This document shows positions 1-5,263 of a stretch of 6,339 nt of DNA, in pieces. The stretch's first letter is position 1. Each line of letters begins with the position of its first letter. The notes beneath the pieces were generated by a model, which saw only the letters and a list, made by a program, of their open reading frames with translations, was not told where the DNA came from and did not search any database. A program made the position numbers and the translations under genes. Source of the DNA: Candidatus Glassiibacteriota bacterium (GTDB lineage Bacteria > Gemmatimonadota > Glassbacteria > GWA2-58-10); NCBI GenBank assembly GCA_016934095.1, contig JAFGTO010000414.1:1-6339 (forward strand), written 5' to 3'.

Positions 1-1419
1 GTTCTGCTCGCCGGAGCGGCTGCCATTTTCACCGAGTCCGGCAAATCGGTCTCCGCTGCCGCCCTCGGAGCTTCCCGCGAGCGCATCGAGCGCTGGAAAA
101 GCCGGTTCGCCAATCTTACGAATTTCGAGAACATAGATGTCTACTCCAGGGTGGTCTTCCTGGAGACCTCCGCAGCCATGATAGCCGATGACCCCCTGCT
201 GGGCAAAGGTATCGGGCAGTTCGCGGTCTATTTCCCGGGGTACAAGACGCCGAAACACTGGGACCGGTTCCCTCTGATGAAGGCCCCGATCATCAGGTGG
301 TCCGAGATCTCACCCTTTGCCCATAACGATTACCTGCAGGTCTTTGTCGAGCTGGGTGCTTTTGCTTTCGCGGCTTTCCTGCTTTTCTGGGTTCTGCTGG
401 CCTGGCTGGTGCTGAAGTCCCTGCGCCGCAGCGCAGGCGACCCGCGCTTTTTCCTGCTGCTCGGCATGTCCGCGGGAATCGCCGGGACACTTTTCAACGC
501 GCTTTTCACTTTCCCGCTGGAGACAGTTACCAGCGGGCTGTTTTTCTGGACAATGACAGGCCTGGTCCTGGCGCTCTGCGGCCGGCTCGCCCCGGAGGGC
601 GGCCTGCGTGAATCCGGGCGTGTAATATCCCCGGGCGCCGCCGGCAGAGCGGCCCTCATCCTGGCCGCGGCGCTGCTGCTCGCAGCCTGCCTCTGGGGCT
701 CGGCCAGGCTCCTCAGGGCCCAGTACCTGTTTTTCGACGGGCTGAAGAACCACGCCCTGGACCTGGACTACAGCATCCGGCGTATCAGCCGGGCGGCCGG
801 GCTGAACCCTTACCATTTCGAGTTCCATTATGTCCAGGGCCTGCTCGACCAGTATACCGGGGATGAGGCCGGCGCCAGGGTCTCTTTCGAGAAGGCGGCC
901 CGTATGTCCCCGTACTTTCCGGAGCCCTACAGGTACCTGTCGTCTTATTATTTCCAGGACGGCGATTACCGCCGGGCTGAAGCCTGCCTGCGAAAGTACG
1001 AAAAGATCTACCCTTACGGCGTTACCACGGCGCTGGACCACCTCCTGGGGCTGATCTGCCTGCAGGACACCTCGAGGGACCGCCTGTCCGAGGCGGACAG
1101 CCTTTTGTGCCGGGCCGGGAACTTCCAAGCTTTGCTGAGCCTGGCCCAGGCCTCTTATGCCAGGGGCAGGCTGTCCCGGGCCTTGGAGCTGATGCCCCGG
1201 CTGGCTGACTTGACCTCGCCGGACCATGACCTGCAGCGCCACCTCGGGGTCCTGGATTTCTACGGCAGCCTGGCCCTGGAAGCCGGCGATACCGCCACCG
1301 CCCGCAAGCAGTTCAGCGCGGTTCTAAGCACGATAGACCAGTACGCCCCTGGCGGGCACCCGGAGCTGAAAAGGCGGGCCGAGGGGATTGTCGAGGAGCT
1401 GGATGAGCGGGGCAAATAA
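1..1419 (+). CDS. O-antigen ligase/polymerase (Wzy_C family) with C-terminal TPR tail, 5' partial
   Basis: The reading frame is open from base 1, so the start lies outside the window; 472 codons and a TAA stop are visible. The family consists of inner-membrane enzymes that polymerise O-antigen or ligate polysaccharide to lipid A-core (or glycans to other acceptors) on the periplasmic face. Support: the large periplasmic-loop signature, with a Tyr-Ser-Arg around visible residue 50, D-D-P-L-L-G-K-G-I-G at about 63-72, and the classic H-N-D-Y-L-Q-x-x-x-E-L-G at 108-119. Hydrophobic segments follow at about 119-140, 150-172, 177-195 and 216-234. After the last one come roughly 220 residues of helical, TPR-like sequence (clear units about 258-340), ending in a charged tail. 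TPR extensions are known in some members of this superfamily. Polymerase and ligase activity cannot be told apart here. The end overlaps the next gene by 17 nt, implying one operon. Family call is secure; exact substrate is unknown. Confidence 0.9.
   Translation, partial: VLLAGAAAIFTESGKSVSAAALGASRERIERWKSRFANLTNFENIDVYSRVVFLETSAAMIADDPLLGKGIGQFAVYFPGYKTPKHWDRFPLMKAPIIRWSEISPFAHNDYLQVFVELGAFAFAAFLLFWVLLAWLVLKSLRRSAGDPRFFLLLGMSAGIAGTLFNALFTFPLETVTSGLFFWTMTGLVLALCGRLAPEGGLRESGRVISPGAAGRAALILAAALLLAACLWGSARLLRAQYLFFDGLKNHALDLDYSIRRISRAAGLNPYHFEFHYVQGLLDQYTGDEAGARVSFEKAARMSPYFPEPYRYLSSYYFQDGDYRRAEACLRKYEKIYPYGVTTALDHLLGLICLQDTSRDRLSEADSLLCRAGNFQALLSLAQASYARGRLSRALELMPRLADLTSPDHDLQRHLGVLDFYGSLALEAGDTATARKQFSAVLSTIDQYAPGGHPELKRRAEGIVEELDERGK
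1393..1398 (+). promoter_or_regulatory. Ribosome binding site for the solenoid protein gene
   Basis: GAGGAG lies 4 nt before the ATG at 1403, inside the last codons of the upstream gene. It favours this ATG over an in-frame TTG at 1388, which would add five residues. The position fits translational coupling. Confidence 0.55.
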
Positions 1420-3277
1420 GACAGTTTTGACGAGATGCCTGTGGGCCGCGCTGGCGCTGAGCATGGCTGCGGCGGGCGGCCGGGCGGCACAGGAGCGGAA
1501 GACAGCCTCCGGTGCGGCCCTGGAAAGGGCGCTGGCCGAGCTGGGTCTCGAGCCGGGGGAGGTGGCGGCTTTCCCGGTGGCGGCGCAAGCTCCTGCCGGT
1601 CCTGTCAAACAAAGCTCTCCCGGGTTGAGGCTCAGCAGCCTCGGCCTAGCCGGGACCCTGCTCCTGCTGGAGCAGGCAGCCACGAGGCTGGACAGCCTGT
1701 CGGAGACGGTGGATTTCCTGGCTTTCAGGCTCGAAGAAGGGCAGCCCGGGGAAACCGGGATCCCGGCCATTGGGAAAGACCCGGCTCCGGCTGCGCCCGG
1801 CCGGGAGAGCGTGGAGGCACCGGCCCCGGCCGGCCCGGCAGACAGCCTGGAGGCCCTGGTTCCCGGGATGGGTGAGGCCCTGCGGAGCCTGGCGGCTGCG
1901 GATTCTCTGCTGCAGCGGGCTTTCGGCCGCCTGGAGCCGGCGGAGACCGGGGAGCTTTCAGATCTGCTTCAGGGATTCAGGCCGGAGGAAGACCAGTGGC
2001 CGGACTACCCTGTCGGGCGCATGATCGGCCTGGTCTCCCGGGTCGATGCGCAAGCCCTCGAGCGGTCCGGGATGCTGGTCGCCCGCGTGGCGGCAATCCT
2101 CCGGAGGCTCGGGGAGACCGCTGCCCTGGGGAGTCTTCCGCCGCTTAGACTGGACACTCCCCAGGGGCCGGTAGTAGTGGGCGGCCCTGGGAACGACAGT
2201 TATTCCGGCACTTTCTTCCTGCTGCTCGATCCCGGCGGGAATGACACCTACGAGCTGGGCGGGGTCCGGCACGGGGTCAGCCTGGTTGTCGATTGCGCCG
2301 GGGATGACCGTTACTCGGCGGCCGACAGTTTCAGCCTGGGTGCGGCTCTGTGCGGGGTTGCCTGGCTGGAGGACCTCTCGGGCAGCGACAGCTACCTGGG
2401 AGGCTCTTTCAGCGCCGGGGCCGCCGCACTGGGCGTGGGGGTGCTGGTGGACCGGGGGGGCGATGACACTTACCGGGGGATGAGTTTCTGCCAGGGGGCG
2501 GCCCTGTTCGGCCTGGGGCTGCTGCTGGACCTTGCGGGCAGGGACAGCTACCGGCTGGATTTCTGCGGCCAGGGAGCGGCGGTGGGACCGGGCAGGGCAG
2601 TGCTGGCCGACCTGGCAGGAGAGGACAGCTACCTTGCCGCAGGAGCGGTGCCGGACTGGCGGGAGCCGGGAGCAACCAAGAGCTGGGCCCAGGGAGCGGC
2701 CCTGGGGCTCCGCCCTTTCGCCCCGGGCGGATTTGCCCTGCTCTACGACCGGGAGGGGGATGACCGTTACAGCCTGGAGTATTTCGGCCAGGGGGCGGGC
2801 TACTGGGAGGGGGCCGGCCTGCTGGCCGACAGGGGCGGCAACGATTCTTACCGGGCGGCCCGCTACGCCCAGGGCTGCGGGGTCCACCGGGCGGCCGGCC
2901 TGCTGGCCGACAGCCGGGGGGATGACAGCTACGAGGTCGGCTCGGTGGGGCAGGGAGCCGGCGAGGACCGCGCCCTGGGAGTGCTGCTCGAAAGCGGGGG
3001 ACGCGACACTTACCGTGCCGGCTGGATGGCCCGGGGAGCGGGCGGCAGCGGCGGGGTGGGCCTGCTGCTGGAGCTGGCCGGGGATGACAGCTACTTCAGG
3101 GCACGCAAGGCATCGGATGGGTTCGGCGGCCGCTGGAAAGAGCTGGCGAGCCTCGGGTTCCTGGTGGACTGTGACGGAGAGGACAACTATGAAGGCCTGC
3201 TGCAAAACTGCGCGGTCAGGCGCTCGGGTACCTGGGGCGCAGCCCTGGACCTGCCGCTGGAAAATCACAGGCGCTGA
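1403..3277 (+). CDS. Exported protein of unknown family with a 13-unit G-x-D-x-Y solenoid
   Basis: I do not recognise a named family. From the ATG at 1403 the product has 624 residues. Residues 1-28 look like a Sec signal peptide: basic start, hydrophobic core around 12-24, likely cut near G-R-A. Residues 30-250 are Ala/Leu-rich and largely helical, with an Ala/Pro-rich linker at about 125-147. From 251 the chain enters a solenoid after a short strand (G-P-V-V-V-G). The aspartates of the G-x-D-x-Y motif fall at 265, 281, 302, 329, 355, 381, 408, 454, 481, 508, 535, 562 and 594. Typical units run G-x-D-x-Y, a variable stretch, Q-G-A or similar, then a G-x-L-L-x-D strand. This alternation suggests a beta-solenoid with acidic turns that might bind Ca2+; both are inference. 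No membrane anchor or catalytic motif is evident. The gene overlaps both neighbours, so a role with the polysaccharide enzyme upstream or the HEAT protein downstream is plausible but unproven. Confidence 0.85.
   Translation: MSGANKTVLTRCLWAALALSMAAAGGRAAQERKTASGAALERALAELGLEPGEVAAFPVAAQAPAGPVKQSSPGLRLSSLGLAGTLLLLEQAATRLDSLSETVDFLAFRLEEGQPGETGIPAIGKDPAPAAPGRESVEAPAPAGPADSLEALVPGMGEALRSLAAADSLLQRAFGRLEPAETGELSDLLQGFRPEEDQWPDYPVGRMIGLVSRVDAQALERSGMLVARVAAILRRLGETAALGSLPPLRLDTPQGPVVVGGPGNDSYSGTFFLLLDPGGNDTYELGGVRHGVSLVVDCAGDDRYSAADSFSLGAALCGVAWLEDLSGSDSYLGGSFSAGAAALGVGVLVDRGGDDTYRGMSFCQGAALFGLGLLLDLAGRDSYRLDFCGQGAAVGPGRAVLADLAGEDSYLAAGAVPDWREPGATKSWAQGAALGLRPFAPGGFALLYDREGDDRYSLEYFGQGAGYWEGAGLLADRGGNDSYRAARYAQGCGVHRAAGLLADSRGDDSYEVGSVGQGAGEDRALGVLLESGGRDTYRAGWMARGAGGSGGVGLLLELAGDDSYFRARKASDGFGGRWKELASLGFLVDCDGEDNYEGLLQNCAVRRSGTWGAALDLPLENHRR
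2183..3253 (+). repeat. Protein-level tandem repeat, 13 diverged G-x-D-x-Y units
   Basis: This is the coding stretch for the solenoid. Spacings between successive motif aspartates are 16, 21, 27, 26, 26, 27, 46, 27, 27, 27, 27 and 32 residues. From residue 454 to 562 the period is exactly 27 residues (81 bp) four times in a row. The 46-residue step carries about 19 extra residues, including P-D-W-R-E-P. Units are diverged in DNA sequence, so this is an old, selected protein repeat rather than a recent DNA duplication. Confidence 0.85.
3176..3182 (+). promoter_or_regulatory. Candidate ribosome binding site for the HEAT-repeat gene
   Basis: GGAGAGG sits 6 nt before the ATG at 3189, within the coding sequence of the upstream gene. 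It supports that start, but the same bases also encode part of the last G-x-D-x-Y unit, so the match may be coincidental. Confidence 0.4.
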
Positions 3278-3983
3278 GTTTATCCTGATATTTTTCTGCA
3301 TTTTTCCAGGCCTGGCGGCAGGAGATGCGGAAACTGACGGCGGTGCGGAAAAATTCGGCGCCCTGGTCAAGGAGGCCGGCCGGCCGGAGATATTCTACGC
3401 CGATCCGGTCCGCAGGGACAGCCTGGTTGCCCTGCTGGCGACTGGAGCCGGGAAAGATCCGCAAAGCCTAGTAGGGCTGCTGGATACTCCCTGGGCGCTG
3501 CATTTCGAGGTGGTGCGCAGGGCGCTGGAAAAACTCGGAGAGCCTGCGGCCGCGGCTATCAGGGACAGGCTGGCCCGGGGCGGCGGAGATCTGCCCCTAC
3601 CAGTGCTCCTGGCCGCTTTCGAGAACCTGGCCCGGCCCGGGGATGAAGAGGTCCTGGGCAGGGCTGCGGAAGGCGAAGCTCCAGAGCCCAAGGTGCTGGC
3701 TTCCCGCTGCCTGGCAGCTTTCGGCCGGGGCCGCCGGGCGATAAGCCTGCTGCTGCCCTGGCTCGGGGACAGGGTGCCGGGAGTGCGCCTGGCGGCTCTG
3801 CGTGCCGTGGCAGAGGTCTGGGAGCGGGGACCGGTGGAGGAAACGGCGGACACCCTGGTGATGATGATCGAGCCCCTGTGTGATGACTTTTTTCCCCTGG
3901 TCAGGCTTACAGCAGCGGAGACCCTCGGGATCATCAGACCCGGGGATGGATACATATCTGAGTCGCTGGACCCGGAGCGGTAA
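3189..3983 (+). CDS. Predicted exported HEAT-repeat protein
   Basis: The frame gives 264 residues from the ATG at 3189, the only standard start that keeps the hydrophobic segment. Residues 1-29 are basic and Cys-containing, 30-43 are strongly hydrophobic (F-I-L-I-F-F-C-I-F), then L-A-A-G offers a signal peptidase site near 44-45. The n-region is unusually long, so the true start could be a non-standard codon closer to 3280. The mature part is alpha-helical with HEAT/Armadillo-like units: helices around 92-130, 136-160, 166-192, 197-211 and 216-248, with typical core patterns such as V-R-L-A-A-L-R-A-V-A at 199-208 and V-R-L-T-A-A-E-T-L-G at 238-247. HEAT repeats are binding scaffolds and no catalytic residues stand out. 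The gene starts 89 nt inside the solenoid gene, so the two are probably co-translated. The chain stops shortly after the start of a HEAT unit, which could be a natural or shortened end. A periplasmic binding partner of the solenoid protein is a guess. Confidence 0.75.
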   Translation: MKACCKTARSGARVPGAQPWTCRWKITGAEFILIFFCIFPGLAAGDAETDGGAEKFGALVKEAGRPEIFYADPVRRDSLVALLATGAGKDPQSLVGLLDTPWALHFEVVRRALEKLGEPAAAAIRDRLARGGGDLPLPVLLAAFENLARPGDEEVLGRAAEGEAPEPKVLASRCLAAFGRGRRAISLLLPWLGDRVPGVRLAALRAVAEVWERGPVEETADTLVMMIEPLCDDFFPLVRLTAAETLGIIRPGDGYISESLDPER

Positions 3984-4004
3984 TATATACAAAATAATAT
4001 ATAC
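3981..4004 (+). repeat. Direct repeat TAATATATAC x2, 14-bp period
   Basis: TAATATATAC occurs at 3981-3990 and again at 3995-4004, separated by AAAA. The first copy contains the TAA stop of the HEAT-repeat gene. The core TAATATAT recurs at 5233-5240 in the other intergenic gap. The duplicated AT-rich box could be an operator, a promoter element or chance in AT-rich DNA. Confidence 0.6.
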
Positions 4005-4161
4005 TGGAGCTGCCAGAGGAAAGCCGCTGTATTTTAAAGATAGTAAAAAACTACCGGTCAGCAGCGGCGATTTTATCAGGAACGCAAATATATAAATTAA
4101 AATATAACTGGTTTCCCGGTGTCGGCCGTGGAACAGGGCATATTTTACAGGAAATAGTGTT
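3984..4161 (+). promoter_or_regulatory. AT-rich intergenic region, likely promoter region for the radical SAM gene
   Basis: This 178-bp non-coding stretch is far richer in A/T than the GC-rich genes around it. It holds the direct repeat, an inverted repeat at 4023-4068 and TATAAA (4091-4096) and TATAAC (4103-4108) hexamers that could serve as -10 boxes. I found no well-spaced -35 partner, so no exact promoter is claimed. Its size and composition suggest that a new transcription unit starts here. Confidence 0.4.
4023..4068 (+). repeat. Inverted repeat GCCGCTG / CAGCGGC with nested hairpin
   Basis: Arms at 4023-4029 and 4062-4068 are perfect reverse complements, 7 bp, around a 32-nt loop. The loop contains a small nested stem TAGT/ACTA (4041-4044 with 4050-4053). 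TTTT follows at 4071-4074. It could end transcription of the upstream operon, but the loop is long and the T-run short for a standard intrinsic terminator; a protein-binding site or structured leader is also possible. Confidence 0.3.
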
Positions 4162-5184
4162 GTGAAAGGCATTCTACGCCTGGCGCTGAACGGTTTTGAA
4201 TACTTGAGGAAGAGGCGGAAGCTCAAAAGCCCGCCCATGCAGCTCAGTATCGAACCTACCAACATCTGCAATTTTCGATGCTCTTTCTGCCCACAGTCAG
4301 ACCCCGGACACCGCTCCAGCCGCAGCGGTAAGATGAGCCCCGAAAGCTGCAGGAGCATCCTCGAGCGGGCGGCCAGGGATTTCTACCCGGACCCCGTACA
4401 CAGGAAGGTTTCTTTCACCCATGACGGGGAGCCGCTGGTCAACGGGCGTTTCCGCGAGTTCCTCGAGGCTGCCTCGGACCTGGAGTATATTATCAAGTTC
4501 GCCTCCAACGGCTACCTGGTGAAAAGGGAGTTTGTCGATTCGCTGGTTTCCAGCCGGATAAAATTTAATATCTGCGTGGATTTTACCTCGGACAGGATGA
4601 TTTTCGAAAAATTCAGGGGGTTTGCAGGCTCTTACCAGGTGGTTTTCCAGAACCTGCGCTACCTGATGGAGAAAGCCGGGGAGACCGGGCTGATCTTCGT
4701 GGATGTCTGTGATATCTCGCCCTACTATATCCGGGAGCCCGGCCGGGTGGAGGCCCGTTTTGCGGAAATGCAGGAGCTTTTCGGAGGCCTGGGCTCCCCC
4801 GGGGTCAGGTTCCACCGGCGGATCTTTCACAGCATGGCCGGCACTGTCGAGTTGCCCGGCCGGGACAGGCTCGACCGGAGCAAATACCGCCTTTGCCCCT
4901 ACCCCTGGTTCAACCTGAATGTTACCTGGAACGGGGATGTAGTGCCCTGCTGCCGCGACCTCACTCCTAAGACATTGCTGGGGAACGTGTTAGAGGTGGA
5001 TTCCCTGTGGGAGATCTGGAATTCTGCTGAGTATGTCTCTTTGAGGGAGGCCTTGGCGGAGGGTGAGCCGCAGCGCATCGATGCCTGCCGGGAGTGCGAG
5101 CTGCCCTATGAGAGCAGCCGGTGGACCTTCCGCTACCTGCTCAAAACCGTGAGGTCCAGGCTGCTGAGGTCCGGGCGCAAGTGA
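4162..5184 (+). CDS. Radical SAM protein with shortened SPASM domain, substrate unknown
   Basis: The product has 340 residues from a GTG start, with AGGA at 4149-4152 nine nt upstream. After a basic leader (about 1-25) comes L-S-I-E-P-T-N-I-C and the cluster motif C36-x3-C40-x2-C43, which binds the 4Fe-4S cluster that reductively cleaves S-adenosylmethionine. D-G-E-P at 88-91 matches the GGEP-type SAM-binding element. The C-terminal part has C245-x12-G-x4-C263 followed by C264, then C309-x2-C312, as in SPASM domains, but the later cysteines of full seven-Cys SPASM domains are missing, so only one auxiliary cluster is likely. Such proteins modify peptides or small molecules and are common near cell-surface polysaccharide genes. 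No precursor peptide gene is visible next to it, so a peptide-maturation role is unsupported. No signal peptide: cytosolic. It stands apart from both neighbours by AT-rich gaps. Confidence 0.9.
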   Translation: MKGILRLALNGFEYLRKRRKLKSPPMQLSIEPTNICNFRCSFCPQSDPGHRSSRSGKMSPESCRSILERAARDFYPDPVHRKVSFTHDGEPLVNGRFREFLEAASDLEYIIKFASNGYLVKREFVDSLVSSRIKFNICVDFTSDRMIFEKFRGFAGSYQVVFQNLRYLMEKAGETGLIFVDVCDISPYYIREPGRVEARFAEMQELFGGLGSPGVRFHRRIFHSMAGTVELPGRDRLDRSKYRLCPYPWFNLNVTWNGDVVPCCRDLTPKTLLGNVLEVDSLWEIWNSAEYVSLREALAEGEPQRIDACRECELPYESSRWTFRYLLKTVRSRLLRSGRK

Positions 5185-5263
5185 GAGGTTCTCCGGCGGC
5201 GGGTCTGAATAAATGCAGCCAGGTATAAAAATTAATATATTATAAATCAGAAAGGAGGGCCGT
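5185..5263 (+). promoter_or_regulatory. AT-rich leader and possible promoter of the PHP phosphoesterase gene
   Basis: The 79-bp gap is GC-rich at first, then switches at about 5222 to an AT-only-like stretch with TATAAA at 5224-5229 and 5241-5246 and the palindrome TAATATATTA at 5233-5242. The 5224 box could be a -10 element giving a short leader that keeps the ribosome binding site; the 5241 box is too close to the gene for that. No clear -35 or terminator was seen. Confidence 0.35.
5251..5258 (+). promoter_or_regulatory. Strong ribosome binding site for the PHP phosphoesterase gene
   Basis: AAAGGAGG, close to the full anti-Shine-Dalgarno complement, lies 5 nt before the ATG at 5264. It is the best ribosome binding site in the window and fixes the start of the last gene. 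Confidence 0.8.

Noticed and set aside
310..1242. Antisense 310-codon open frame opposite the O-antigen ligase gene
   Set aside because: Gln/Arg/Pro-rich shadow of the sense gene, with no recognisable domain.
2532..3188. Open frame upstream of and continuous with the HEAT-repeat gene, giving a 483-residue product
   Set aside because: This part is an Arg/Gly/Trp-rich out-of-frame reading of the solenoid repeats; the real protein-like sequence starts only near 3189.
2183..3253. RTX-type Ca2+-binding nonapeptide repeats
   Set aside because: GGxD-like strings occur, but the period is 26-27 residues, not 9, and the conserved Tyr and hydrophobic strand do not fit RTX.
1958..3370. Long antisense open frame of 470 codons opposite the solenoid gene
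   Set aside because: It mirrors the repeat of the sense gene, is rich in Pro/Gln/Val with no domain pattern, and is explained by GC-rich codon bias.
3981..4004. CRISPR array or transposon end
   Set aside because: Only two 10-bp copies with a 4-bp spacer; no spacer-length units, no terminal inverted repeats and no transposase nearby.
3880..4095. A 71-codon open frame as a frameshifted continuation of the HEAT-repeat protein
   Set aside because: Its sequence does not continue the helix pattern and runs into the AT-rich gap; no HEAT-like residues follow.
3597..4358. Antisense 253-codon open frame spanning the intergenic gap
   Set aside because: It overlaps two well-supported sense genes and has no domain pattern; the hydrophobic stretch comes from reading AT-rich DNA.
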